Translations under genes and position numbers: made by a program
The notes under the pieces: model-generated
What the model saw: only the letters and a program-made list of their open reading frames with translations
The model's database searches: none
Told to the model about the DNA's origin: nothing
Shown: piece after piece, positions 50,614 through 59,382 of the stretch
Layout: every line of letters begins with the position of its first letter
Position numbering within the stretch: position 1 is the stretch's first letter
Assembly: GCA_020353055.1 (NCBI GenBank)
Contig: CP070686.1
Span: 2,060,433 to 2,119,985 of the forward strand
Direction of reading: 5' to 3'
DNA from: Caldifarciminota bacterium
GTDB taxonomy: Bacteria > Hydrothermota > Tepidihabitantia > SM23-42
Length of the DNA: 59,553 nucleotides

Positions 50614-52050
50614 ATGAAGGATAGTGTAAGGGTTAGAATAGCGCCAAGCCCAACCGGTTTTTTCCACGTGGGCAGTGCTCGTACCGCGTTATATAATTGG
50701 CTTTTTGCACGACATCATGGCGGTAGATTTATCCTGCGTGTTGAGGACACCGATGTCGTTCGGTCGTCAACAGAAATGATCAGTGTCATTCTTGAAGGAC
50801 TGAAATGGCTGGGTATAAATTGGGATGAGGGTCCTTTCTTTCAGTCGGAAAGAATTTCGATCTACACAAAATACGTACAATCCCTTCTTGACAAGGAAAA
50901 AGCCTATTACTGCTACTGTGATCCTGATGAACTTGAGCGCGAAAAACAGGCTGCATACAAGCGTAAGCAAGATTGGCGTTATGACCGCAGATGTTTGAAC
51001 CTGACACCAGCCGAACGTGCAGAAAAAGAAAAACAGAAAATACCCAGAGTTGTCCGTTTCCTGGTGCCCGATGAACCAGTATCATTTTTTGATATCGTAC
51101 ATCATGAAATAAAGCGCGAAGCGGAGGATATCGAGGATTTGGTTATCATGCGTTCAAACGGAATTCCGACTTATAATTTAGCTTGTGTTGTTGATGACTA
51201 CGAAATGGGTATCACCCATGTTATTAGAGCAGTTGATCATATTACTAACACACCAAAGCAGATTTTACTCTACCAGGCCCTGGGTTTATCTATGCCAGAG
51301 TATGCGCACCTGCCACTCATCCTTGGCGAAGATAAGAGCAAGCTATCAAAACGGCATGGGGCAGCATCGTTGATGTCCTACAAGGAAAAAGGGTATATTC
51401 CTGATGCAGTATTGAACTACCTTTCGTTGCTGGGATGGTCGCCCGGGGACGATCGGGAGGTTATGACAACTCAGGACATTATTATGGCGTTCGAACTGGA
51501 TCGCATAAACCCATCGAATGCTGTTTTCGATGAACAAAAACTTGAGTGGATGAATGGACAGTATATTTATGCGATGTCCGACGGCGAGCTTTGTGACCGT
51601 TTGCGCCCGTTTATTGTTAAATATAATCTTCTAGATGCAGAAGAGGTGGAAAGTAAAAAGGAATTCATAGTCAAGGTTTGCAGTTTGGTAAAGTTGCGCA
51701 TGAAGACTTTGACGGATTTCAAGGATGTAGCAGGTTATTTCTTTGATGATGATTTCGAGTATGAAGAGGATGGTTTGAAAAAACACTACAACACAGATAC
51801 GGTTAAGTTATTGAATGATTTTCTGTCCCGAATCGAGCAGGTTGAAGGCTTTACTCATGAGGCGATTGAAGAAAACGTTAGAGGCTTTGCTGAAACTAAT
51901 GACTTGAAAGCACGGCAAATAATCCATCCATTACGCTTCGCGGTAACGGGTAGACAGGGTGGGCCGGGATTATTTGAAACGATGGAACTAATTGGCAAAG
52001 AGAGATGTTTGACGCGAATAAGGAGATTTATTGATGGATTCAAAGGATAA
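50614..52050 (+). CDS. gltX: Glutamyl-tRNA synthetase
   Basis: Charges tRNA-Glu. A class I synthetase of 478 residues, normal length. The HIGH motif is in APSPTGFFHVGSARTALYNW (HVGS), and the KMSKS motif is EDKSKLSKRHGA. LRVEDTDVVRS and ITHVIRAVDHITNTPKQ are typical. AAGGAGAAGGA lies 10 to 15 bases ahead of ATG 50614, a slightly long spacing. The tRNA-Gln gene is nearby, but no amidotransferase genes are in the window, so whether it also charges tRNA-Gln cannot be told. Confidence 0.96.
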   Translation: MKDSVRVRIAPSPTGFFHVGSARTALYNWLFARHHGGRFILRVEDTDVVRSSTEMISVILEGLKWLGINWDEGPFFQSERISIYTKYVQSLLDKEKAYYCYCDPDELEREKQAAYKRKQDWRYDRRCLNLTPAERAEKEKQKIPRVVRFLVPDEPVSFFDIVHHEIKREAEDIEDLVIMRSNGIPTYNLACVVDDYEMGITHVIRAVDHITNTPKQILLYQALGLSMPEYAHLPLILGEDKSKLSKRHGAASLMSYKEKGYIPDAVLNYLSLLGWSPGDDREVMTTQDIIMAFELDRINPSNAVFDEQKLEWMNGQYIYAMSDGELCDRLRPFIVKYNLLDAEEVESKKEFIVKVCSLVKLRMKTLTDFKDVAGYFFDDDFEYEEDGLKKHYNTDTVKLLNDFLSRIEQVEGFTHEAIEENVRGFAETNDLKARQIIHPLRFAVTGRQGGPGLFETMELIGKERCLTRIRRFIDGFKG

Positions 52051-52633
52051 GAAGAAGAAGAGGAAGCGTAAGAAAGAAGTGAGCGAGTAACCGGTAGTTG
52101 CTTTCTTGAGTTTCCCGGCATTCCTGACGATCGTATCTTCATCGGTCGAAGTCTTTAGAAAAGAGACGATCGGCTATCTTGTCGGCTTCAAGGGTGAAAA
52201 CAAATACATGGTTGAATACGCAATACCTTATCAAACAGCAGAGAGCGGCTATGTGCACGCGACCGTTGACATGGATAGGGTCGGTAGAATTAATGATATA
52301 CTCAGCAGCATTTCTCAGGGGCAGGGGCTTGAGTTCGTGGGTGACTTTCATTCGCATACGGCATTCGGTAAGAGCCCGGCAACGGTTGTACCGTCCAATA
52401 CCGATTTGATGTCGACGATCCCGGGCGAATTGAATATCATCTGTGCCGTGAATATGAAAAAACGGGCTGTACGTTGGTATGAGAACGATCGGGGTATTCT
52501 AATAGGCACGATAGGCGAGTATCGGATCGAAATTGGCGGTTATTACGTTGAGGAAGCTACCATTGGCCGTCAATACCAACGGGTTTTGATCAAATGCCCG
52601 GCAGTAACGGGAATCGTAGAAGAGAAAGAATGA
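52034..52633 (+). pseudogene. JAMM-domain protein, frame interrupted by one in-frame TAA
   Basis: ATG 52034 has AGGAG eight bases upstream and opens a very basic 18-residue segment (MDSKDKKKKRKRKKEVSE) that stops at TAA 52088-52090. The same frame then continues without a break to 52633 and encodes a JAMM/MPN zinc-peptidase domain: KETIGYLVG with the glutamate, GDFHSHTAF with the HxH pair, PSNTDLMS with the S-x2-D part. All JAMM ligands are present, although the H-to-S spacing is longer than usual. Without the stop this is a 199-residue protein. As it stands, translation would need TTG 52106, which has no good Shine-Dalgarno. Such bacterial domains cleave isopeptide-like or small-modifier bonds. 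It lies between gltX and acpS. Confidence 0.65.
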
Positions 52634-52634
52634 T

Positions 52635-53015
52635 ATGCCAATAATCGGCGTTGGTATTGACATCGTGGATGTGAAGAGAATCGAATCCGCAGTGAACAAG
52701 CGAAGGGATTTCTTGAAAAGAATATACACGCCGGAGGAGATCAAAACAAATCCGAAAGGTGAATTCCGCTATCAAGAACTGGCAGGCAGGTTTGCCGTAA
52801 AAGAAGCATTTTTTAAAGCAATAAAAAGCGGGTGGCGTCGTGGTGTCATGTTTAGCGATGTAATAGTATTGAACGAGCCATCCGGAGCACCCTACATAAG
52901 GTTGACCGGTAAGGCAAAGGAATTTGCCGAGTCCTTGGGCGTCAATAGCATATTCGTCAGCATAAGCCACACAACTGATTTGGCGACAGGAATTGTGATT
53001 ATCGCCAATCAATAA
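52635..53015 (+). CDS. acpS: Holo-[acyl-carrier-protein] synthase
   Basis: Transfers phosphopantetheine from CoA to acyl carrier protein. It has 126 residues, the usual size. GVGIDIVDVKRIE holds the metal-binding aspartate, and AGRFAVKEAFFKAI the second conserved block. SHTTDLATGIVII ends it. It starts one base after the JAMM stop and is followed closely by fabD, so the pair serves fatty-acid synthesis. Confidence 0.93.
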   Translation: MPIIGVGIDIVDVKRIESAVNKRRDFLKRIYTPEEIKTNPKGEFRYQELAGRFAVKEAFFKAIKSGWRRGVMFSDVIVLNEPSGAPYIRLTGKAKEFAESLGVNSIFVSISHTTDLATGIVIIANQ

Positions 53016-53029
53016 TACCAGGGGGGTCT

Positions 53030-53956
53030 ATGAAAAATGTCGTTTTCTTGTTCGATGGTCAGGGTGCGTTCCGTCCCGGCATCGGTAAAGAACTTTGCGC
53101 AAGGTATGCCAGGGCCAGGGCTCTTGTGGACGAGAGCAGCGAGATATTAGGCTACGATCTAACCGAACATCTCTGGGGTGAAAAGGCTGGCGATACTGCC
53201 GGTAGAACAAGTATTGCTCAACCAGCGATAAGCACTATATCGCTCGCGTATGCCGAGGTTCTTAGGGATTTGGGCATGGAAGGAAACGTATCGCTGGGGC
53301 ACAGTCTTGGTGAGGCAACGGCAATCATCTACTGTGGTATCGTTTCGTTGAGGGACGGGATCGATATGATCGTGAAGCGAGGCAAAGTCATGGAGGCCGG
53401 CGGCAAAGAAGGTACAATGATGGCAGTGTTGAACATTGGTCTATCCGACCTTGAGAAATTATGTCAGGAAGCTACTGAAGAACTTTCAGAACCGGTTGTG
53501 GTGGCCAATATCAATGCGCCAAATCAGATCGTCATTTCGGGTTCTAAGGCGTCGATCAAAAGGGTCGCCCAACGTGTCGCAGAAAAACAAGGCCGTGGCA
53601 TTCCACTTGGTATTGGCGGAGCATGGCATAGTCCGTACCTGAATAATGCTGCTGAAGAATTTTCTAATTACCTTGAAGATCTTGAATTTAAGAAACCGCG
53701 TAGAAAGTTCTACTCGGTCGTTGAACAGTCGATTCTTGACACACCTGATGTTATTAAAAATTCTTTGCAGCGGCAAATGCTTTCGAGAGTGAACTGGATG
53801 GATGCGATAATGAATCTCAAAGGTAAACATGACTACTTCCTGGAAATCGGGCCGAGCAAAATCCTGAAAGACCTGGTCGCCAGGATTGACCCCGATATCA
53901 AGGTTGATTCGGTCGCCCTATATGGTGATCTGGGTGACCTGATAGCGAAGTTGTAA
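53030..53956 (+). CDS. fabD: Malonyl-CoA:ACP transacylase
   Basis: Loads malonyl groups onto acyl carrier protein for fatty-acid synthesis. It has 308 residues. FLFDGQGAFRPGIG opens the protein; the usual motif is GQG(S/A)Q. The active serine is in LGHSLGEATAI, the conserved histidine in GAWHSPYL, and ANINAPNQIVISG is the typical middle block. GGGGGG lies ahead of the ATG. No other fab genes are in the window. Confidence 0.94.
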   Translation: MKNVVFLFDGQGAFRPGIGKELCARYARARALVDESSEILGYDLTEHLWGEKAGDTAGRTSIAQPAISTISLAYAEVLRDLGMEGNVSLGHSLGEATAIIYCGIVSLRDGIDMIVKRGKVMEAGGKEGTMMAVLNIGLSDLEKLCQEATEELSEPVVVANINAPNQIVISGSKASIKRVAQRVAEKQGRGIPLGIGGAWHSPYLNNAAEEFSNYLEDLEFKKPRRKFYSVVEQSILDTPDVIKNSLQRQMLSRVNWMDAIMNLKGKHDYFLEIGPSKILKDLVARIDPDIKVDSVALYGDLGDLIAKL

Positions 53957-53984
53957 ATCTTTGGTAAATATGAAGAGGAGAACA

Positions 53985-55238
53985 ATGAACAACACGATCA
54001 AGAAAATCCCTTTGCGCGACCTGGATGTTTTTATCTCTATCATTGGCAACGCGTATCCTGCATTTGGTATAGCAAGTGACCAGGATCGCGAGAAGATGCG
54101 ACAAAGGATGGTTATGGTATCCAAGGATCCTACGATCGCACATTACGGGGTTTACCGTGGTCGAAAGCTGGTTGGAGGGATGCGCACCTATGATTTTAAT
54201 ATGAATCTTTTTTCAATAGAAACCATGGTCGGCGGTGTTGGTCTTGTTGCCGTTGACCTCCTGCATAAGAAGCAAAAAGCGTGCAGGGATTTGATAATGT
54301 ATTTCATTCATTTGTATCAAAGAAAGGGTTCATCCATGGTCGCGCTCTACCCGTTCCGCCCGGATTTCTACAGGAAGATGGGATTTGGCTACGGTGCCAA
54401 ATTGAATCTCTACAGGATTCAACCGGAGGATCTGCCTTCGGGGGGTTCGCGGGAACACTTACGGTACTTGGCCCCGGGGGATAGGAAAGTCATTAAAGAA
54501 TGCAGTGATCGCTTCTGGCAAAAACATCACGGTATGTTCAAAATAAAAAAGCATGAGTTAGACTATTTTTTCAAGAATCCGGCGGCGAAGACGGTGGTAT
54601 ACGAAGATCACAAGCGAATCCGCGGATATCTGTCGTTTGTTTTCAAGAGAGCCGATGATGAAAATATGCTCAAGAACCATATAGTGATCAGGGAATTAGT
54701 ATACGAAAATAGAGATGTTCTGCGCGAACTGCTGGCTTTTCTTCGTGTACAATCAGACCAGATACCTCAGATACTCTTTCCGACTCAAGATGATATGATA
54801 CACTTCTTGGTTAAAGACCCACGCGACGGTTCTGATAACATAATCCCCATGATCGGACATCAAACCAATACTCAGGGTGTTGGCGTAATGTACCGAGTGA
54901 TCGACACACGGAAAATTTTCAGGCTTCTGGCAAACCACCAATTTGGAGGCCAGAGTTACCGTCTGAAGTTATCAATACACGATAGTTTTTTGAAGGATAA
55001 TAACGGCTCAGTCGTTCTGCAGTTTGATAACGGTCGTGCTTCGACGAAGAAGGGTGGCGCCTACGACGTAGAGGTTACTCTTGATGTGTCTGATTTTTCT
55101 TCTTTGCTTGTTGGTTCGGTAGATTATGAGACCTTGTATCGATATGGTTTAACCGATATTTCGGACGCGCAATATGTCGATACTGTTGCGAATACATTCA
55201 GAGTGAAATACAAACCGATCTGTCATACTACATTCTAA
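53985..55238 (+). CDS. Eis-like GNAT N-acetyltransferase
   Basis: A 417-residue acetyltransferase. The N-terminal GNAT domain has VGLVAVDLLHKKQKACRDLI (acetyl-CoA loop) and YPFRPDFYRKMGFGYGAKL. A second, degenerate GNAT domain follows. The C-terminal part (KLSIHDSFLKDNNGSVVLQF, VTLDVSDFSSLLVGSVDYE) is SCP2-like. This three-part layout is that of the Eis family. ATG 53985 with AGAGGAG upstream is preferred over the in-frame TTG 53961 and ATG 53970. Substrate unknown (amines of peptides or drugs in known members). It follows fabD by 28 bp. Confidence 0.85.
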   Translation: MNNTIKKIPLRDLDVFISIIGNAYPAFGIASDQDREKMRQRMVMVSKDPTIAHYGVYRGRKLVGGMRTYDFNMNLFSIETMVGGVGLVAVDLLHKKQKACRDLIMYFIHLYQRKGSSMVALYPFRPDFYRKMGFGYGAKLNLYRIQPEDLPSGGSREHLRYLAPGDRKVIKECSDRFWQKHHGMFKIKKHELDYFFKNPAAKTVVYEDHKRIRGYLSFVFKRADDENMLKNHIVIRELVYENRDVLRELLAFLRVQSDQIPQILFPTQDDMIHFLVKDPRDGSDNIIPMIGHQTNTQGVGVMYRVIDTRKIFRLLANHQFGGQSYRLKLSIHDSFLKDNNGSVVLQFDNGRASTKKGGAYDVEVTLDVSDFSSLLVGSVDYETLYRYGLTDISDAQYVDTVANTFRVKYKPICHTTF

Positions 55239-55301
55239 TTTTCGGAGAACTGTAAAAATAGACCGCGAAGTTGCACTCGTAGGTGTTTCCATTGATTGCA
55301 G

Positions 55302-55330
55302 TTGACATGGTGAAGATTCTGTGGTATCAT
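55302..55330 (+). promoter_or_regulatory. Promoter of the nucleotidyltransferase gene, leaderless type
   Basis: TTGACA (55302-55307), 17 bp, TATCAT (55325-55330). ATG 55336 is five bases downstream, at the expected transcription start. Confidence 0.65.
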
Positions 55331-55335
55331 AGTCC

Positions 55336-56304
55336 ATGAATGTAATAATACCGGTTGCTGGTGAAGGAACACGGCTGAGGCCACATACGCATGCCGTACC
55401 TAAGAGTCTTCTATATGTTGCCGGCAAGCCGATCTTGGGGCATATTCTCGACAGTCTTGAGGGTCTAAAAATTGACAATTTCGTAATCGTACTTGGCGCA
55501 AGAGGAGAGGCGATAATCGATTTCTGTAATACTTATCCCCACGATTTCAAGTACGTGCTTCAGGAGAAGAGGTTGGGTCTTGGCCATGCGATCTTTCTTG
55601 GGGCGCAGGCACTGGAGGGGCCGACATTGGTTCTTCTAGGCGATACGATAATCGATGTCGATTACCCGAAATTCTGAAAAGTCAATTTCAGTATGCTTGC
55701 CGTTAAGGAGGTTGAGGAGCCAGAGAGATTTGGCATTGTCGAAGTGGTGAACGACACCGTAGTTAATCTTGCTGAAAAACCGAAGCAACCCAAATCAAAT
55801 CTTGCGATAGTAGGGCTATATTATTTCCATGATATTTCGAAGGTGGCGTCCGCAGTGGACCACATCATGGAGAAAGGCATCAAAACGAAAAATGAATATC
55901 AGTTGACCGATGCGCTCAAGCATATGCTGGAAAAGGGTGAGAAAATAAAAGTTCAGAGAGTAGAAAATTGGTATGATTGTGGCACTGTTGAGGCATTGAT
56001 CGAGACGAACCGTTATCTTTTGAAAAAAACACAATATTTTAATAAAAGAGGCGATAACATAATATTGCCCCCGGTTTTCGTTGCCGATTCGGCGGATATA
56101 TCCAACGCGATCATCGGTCCCTATGTTTCCATTGGTGAGCATGTAGTCATACGGAACTCAATAGTCAGAGATTCAATAATCAATCGCGGGGCTACTGTTG
56201 AAAATGCGCTTCTGACAGAATCAATTATCGGAGAGAATGCATTTGTCAAAGGCGGTTATAAAAGATTGAATGTGAGCGAATCTTCGGTTGTCGAGATCCC
56301 ATGA
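55336..56304 (+). pseudogene. Sugar-phosphate nucleotidyltransferase, interrupted by one in-frame TGA
   Basis: The frame encodes a RmlA/GlmU-like enzyme: IPVAGEGTRLRPHTHAVPKSL at the nucleotide site, EKRLGLGHAIFLGAQAL, LLGDTIIDVDY with the metal aspartate. After codon 113 there is a TGA (55675-55677). The same frame then continues with LAVKEVEEPERFGIVEV, NWYDCGTVEALIETNRYLL and a left-handed beta-helix tail (IIGPYVSIGEHVVIRNS). The two parts together give 321 residues, the expected full length, so this is one gene with a single nonsense codon. An ATG at 55693 could restart the second part, which would lack the active site. No Shine-Dalgarno precedes 55336. Probable product: dTDP-glucose-type activated sugar for the glycosyltransferase downstream. 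Confidence 0.75.
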
Positions 56305-57281
56305 TAGCACTACTGCTGCTGGGCGTTTCAGTAGAACTTAATCCACCAGAGGTGGAACAACTGGCAAAGACGGGGCTCGAATACGCTTACGTTGAGCAAT
56401 TCGATAGTGCTCGCTACCACTTCAACGAAATAAAGGTGAAATATCCCCAAAATCCGGCGGGCTACTTTTTCGACGCTGCTCTCATTCAACTGAAGATGAT
56501 GGACGAATGTCAATTCGGGCAGGAAGATGAATATTACTTTTTGATGCGTCAAGCCATAAATCTTGCACAGACAATACTCTCCGAAGATAACAATATTTGG
56601 GCAAAGTACTATCTGGCGAATGCCTACGCATATCAAGCTGTGTATAAGGGTTTTCGTAAAGAGTATTTCGAGACCTTCAAGTTGGGAGTGAAGGGTGGCC
56701 GTATGATGCAGGAGTTAGTAAGAGAGGATTCTACATTTTATGATGCGTATTTGGCAGCGGGAACTTATGAATATTTCTGGGCACGGGCTTCACGCTATTT
56801 ACCTTTCATAAACCTTGGTGGAGGTGACATCGAGGGGGCGATTGAGAAATTACACATAGCAGCTCGGAACAGCATTTATTCCAGCCCGACCGCAAGAAAT
56901 TCGCTTGTTTTTATCTACGGTGAAGAGGGTAAATTCGAGGTGGCTGAGAAGATAGTAGACAGCCTCTTGGTTGAGTACCCAGCATCGAGAACATTTATGT
57001 GGAACAAAGCAGAACTGGAATTCAAGAGAAAGAACTATCGAGTGGCTGCCGGCGCGTTTGAAGATTTGTATAAACGCTATGATGCACATAATGAAAAGAA
57101 CTACGCGAACCTGGCGCAGTGTCGCCTCTATATCGGCAAATGTTTAGCTGAACTGGGCGAGAAAGATAATGCGAGGGAGAATCTGAAGGCAGTGATAGCA
57201 TTCAAAGAGCACTCGGATAAATACCCTCAGATAAATGGATATTGTCGTGAAGCATATGCATTGCTCAACCGCCTGTTGTAG
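56301..57281 (+). CDS. TPR-repeat protein
   Basis: A 326-residue protein. A short hydrophobic start (MIALLLLGVSVEL) may be a signal peptide or anchor. Helical repeats of tetratricopeptide type follow: GLEYAYVEQFDSARYHFNEI, WAKYYLANAYAYQAVYKGF, FIYGEEGKFEVAEKIVDSLL, CRLYIGKCLAELGEKDNARE. It overlaps the preceding gene by 4 bp (ATGA) and precedes the glycosyltransferase by 20 bp, so the three are one unit. Function unknown. Confidence 0.8.
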   Translation: MIALLLLGVSVELNPPEVEQLAKTGLEYAYVEQFDSARYHFNEIKVKYPQNPAGYFFDAALIQLKMMDECQFGQEDEYYFLMRQAINLAQTILSEDNNIWAKYYLANAYAYQAVYKGFRKEYFETFKLGVKGGRMMQELVREDSTFYDAYLAAGTYEYFWARASRYLPFINLGGGDIEGAIEKLHIAARNSIYSSPTARNSLVFIYGEEGKFEVAEKIVDSLLVEYPASRTFMWNKAELEFKRKNYRVAAGAFEDLYKRYDAHNEKNYANLAQCRLYIGKCLAELGEKDNARENLKAVIAFKEHSDKYPQINGYCREAYALLNRLL

Positions 57282-57301
57282 AGAGAAAACAGTGTATCAG
57301 C

Positions 57302-58540
57302 ATGAAAAAGCCCACCGGGCAATCCATTAAGAAACTTCTAATCATTTCGTATTATTGGCCGCCGTTGGGCGGCCCGGGTTCATTGAGACCCTTGAAATTT
57401 GCGAAGTACTTACCTGCATTTGGAATTAAACCGTTCGTCATAACGCGTAAGGATGTCGCCTATCATAGTTATGATCGGGAGATTCAGGAGGATGTGAAGG
57501 GCATGGAAGTCTTACGAACCGGCAGCATGGATCCGGCACGTCTGTTATACATTCTGGGTATGAGAAAATACAATGTCAGCCGATGGCACGGTTCTATCAA
57601 ATGTACGATAAACTTTCCGGATAACAAGACACCATGGGTACCATTTGCATATAGCGCAGCCAGAAAGACCAACTTTGATTACGTATTCGTGACCGCACCG
57701 CCGTTCAGTGCGTTTATCACCGGTTACTATATTGCCAGGAGTTCAGGTAAACCGTTGATCGTGGATTTCCGTGATGCCTGGCTGGAATTTCCTTTCATGC
57801 CTTATAGGGGCCGCTTGCAGAAGGAATTCGTACGGAACTGGGAAAGAAAAATAGTTGAGGTAGCCAGGTTGATCGTTGTCGTTGACGATAATATCAAGAA
57901 TTCACTTCTCAGACGATATCCTCAAATTAAGGAGAAGATATGGGTAATTCCAAACGGATTTGATCCAGATGATTTCAGGCAAACTGAAGAACCCGATAGA
58001 TTCACTATATCATATCTCGGAACCGTAAGAGCAGAAAGGGACCCTGAATGCATCTTGAAGGCGATCGCCCAATTCATGTCGCAGAATAGATTGGACAAAG
58101 ATAAGATTCGTTTTAGATTCATTGGGCATATCGAAGAGTACTTCCGCAAAAAGATTAAGAAATACTCTTTTGTTGAGTGTACCGGTCATCTTTCGTACAA
58201 AAAGGCGATCAGTACGTTCTGCAACTCGCATGTGGCAGTTTTGGTTACCACGGGCAGTGAATATTTCTTTCCGAGTCGACAAAATGAATATCTCGCCTCG
58301 GGTTTGCCGGTTATCATTTGTGGCAGATCAAAGGGTTTGCATATGATGGCGGATGCTATCGGCAAGGGATATCCAGGGTGGGTCTTCGATTTTGAAGACA
58401 TCGGGGGTATGAGTAGAAGAATTGGTGATTTGTATGACGGGTACAGCAAAGGAATTGTTATTAAGGGCAAAACCCCGTATCAAGAATATACACGTAAGAA
58501 TCTGACAAGAATGTTAGCAGAGAAAATCAAACGAATATAG
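57302..58540 (+). CDS. Glycosyltransferase, GT4-like
   Basis: A 412-residue GT-B glycosyltransferase. The N-terminal half starts LLIISYYWPPLGGPGSLRPLKF, a common acceptor-side motif. VIPNGFDPDDF begins the C-terminal nucleotide-sugar domain, followed by FTISYLGTVRAERDPE and FFPSRQNEYLASGLPVIICG with the conserved glutamate for the donor sugar. No membrane helices. It probably adds a sugar in surface polysaccharide or glycoprotein synthesis, perhaps using the product of the nucleotidyltransferase upstream. Confidence 0.88.
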   Translation: MKKPTGQSIKKLLIISYYWPPLGGPGSLRPLKFAKYLPAFGIKPFVITRKDVAYHSYDREIQEDVKGMEVLRTGSMDPARLLYILGMRKYNVSRWHGSIKCTINFPDNKTPWVPFAYSAARKTNFDYVFVTAPPFSAFITGYYIARSSGKPLIVDFRDAWLEFPFMPYRGRLQKEFVRNWERKIVEVARLIVVVDDNIKNSLLRRYPQIKEKIWVIPNGFDPDDFRQTEEPDRFTISYLGTVRAERDPECILKAIAQFMSQNRLDKDKIRFRFIGHIEEYFRKKIKKYSFVECTGHLSYKKAISTFCNSHVAVLVTTGSEYFFPSRQNEYLASGLPVIICGRSKGLHMMADAIGKGYPGWVFDFEDIGGMSRRIGDLYDGYSKGIVIKGKTPYQEYTRKNLTRMLAEKIKRI

Positions 58541-58549
58541 AAATATTCA

Positions 58550-58668
58550 CGTTACTTTAGTTATTCTCGTTAATTGCGTTAATTCCGCCAGTGTGAAGAG
58601 GGCAAGTTAGAGATTACCCTATGAAATGAAATCCCGTATTTTCTTGAGAAAACAGAGGGATCCTCAAT
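58550..58668. repeat. Interspersed repeat of about 120 bp, copy 2
   Basis: Starts CGTTACTTTAGTTATTCTCG and runs through GGCAAGTTAGAGATT to GATCCTCAA. A diverged copy of 20750-20870. Confidence 0.6.
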
Positions 58669-58687
58669 ATGGCGGTCAGCCGAGCCT

Positions 58688-58722
58688 TCATTGCGAGCGA
58701 AAGTAGTGAGCGCGGCAATCTC
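58688..58722. repeat. REP-like palindromic element, inverted copy
   Basis: TCATTGCGAGCG at the start and GCGGCAATCTC at the end: the reverse orientation of the element at 9014-9049. The rest of 58723-58827 holds a CCCGCA/TGCGGG hairpin and no gene. Confidence 0.6.
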
Positions 58723-58827
58723 AGCGGTTCCAATGATACCCCGCATTTCTTGCCGGAAGTGCGGGATGCTGATATCGACATCCGCTTTCATCTTCATTTC
58801 ACTCGATGCCAGCGGGTCGATCTCGCA

Positions 58828-58910
58828 TGGGCAGGGAAGGATTCGAACCTCCGAAGGCCTTCGCCAGCAGATTTACAGTCTGCCCCCGTTGTCCACTTGG
58901 GTACCTGCCC
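58828..58910 (-). tRNA. tRNA-Tyr(GTA)
   Basis: An 83-base class II tRNA on the minus strand. Acceptor GGGCAGG pairs with CCTGCCC (one wobble or mismatch); anticodon arm GCAGA CTGTAAA TCTGC with GTA; long variable arm; T loop TTCGAAT; discriminator A. CCA is not encoded. Confidence 0.93.
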
Positions 58911-58995
58911 CAACAGATCGTCCGACGGTTAAGGTTGCGATGCCCGTAACCTTCCACCAACTCTTAAGACCGTTACTTCAAACTGTTTCAGCAGA

Positions 58996-59067
58996 AGCCG
59001 GCGGCCAGATTCGAACTGGCGACCTGCTGTTTACAAAACAGCTACTCTACCACTGAGTTACACCGGC
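58996..59067 (-). tRNA. tRNA-Thr(TGT)
   Basis: A 72-base tRNA on the minus strand. Acceptor GCCGGTG pairs with CGCCGGC; anticodon arm GCTGT TTTGTAA ACAGC with TGT; T loop TTCGAAT; discriminator T. It lies 85 bp upstream of tRNA-Tyr and likely shares its transcript. Confidence 0.93.
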
Positions 59068-59139
59068 GCTGTCAAATGTCATGCGGAATTCCAGAGCACA
59101 TTATTCCAGCATGCTAAAAATTTCTTTAATACGTGAGTA

Positions 59140-59167
59140 ATAATACTGAAAAAAGGGTCGAAGTCAA
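59140..59167 (-). promoter_or_regulatory. Promoter of tRNA-Thr/tRNA-Tyr
   Basis: On the minus strand: TTGACT (59167-59162), 16 bp, TATTAT (59145-59140). Confidence 0.7.
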
Positions 59168-59209
59168 GATTCTGACTGATGCATCCGCGGCACTGTGTCT
59201 GTGGTTATA

Positions 59210-59372
59210 GGGTTTGGCAGCCAGTATGGTCTTTGGTTTAAGGTTGGTAACCAAAGACCAAACCCAACAACAATACGGGCTGCAACAACAAATATACTAC
59301 AACTTGGTTATTAAGTTGAGGTTAGGATGCTGGACGTTGATAGGTATTAGTCTCCAGTATCCCAACCTCAAC
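59210..59372. terminator. Two large hairpins downstream of a minus-strand gene
   Basis: Hairpin A: GGTCTTTGGTT (59228-59238) with AACCAAAGACC (59249-59259); the flanks GCAGCCAGTAT (59217-59227) and ATACGGGCTGC (59273-59283) also pair. GGGTTTGG (59210-59217) can pair with CCAAACCC (59258-59265) instead. Hairpin B: a 20-base arm at 59315-59334 pairs with 59353-59372 with two wobbles. They lie just past the stop of the gene at 59383. No T-run follows, so termination is possible but not certain. Confidence 0.5.
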
Positions 59373-59382
59373 CCTTAGACCA

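Noticed and set aside
55336-56304. Genome-wide TGA recoding
   Set aside because: TGA ends several intact genes here (prfA, prmC, pgsA, EI), and the other interrupted gene carries TAA.
58669-59056. Forward frames of 87 and 121 codons over the tRNA-Tyr/tRNA-Thr region
   Set aside because: They read through tRNA genes on the other strand; a familiar artefact.
59210-59372. Possible CRISPR-like repeat array
   Set aside because: The repeats are two unrelated hairpins, not direct repeats with spacers; no cas genes in the window.
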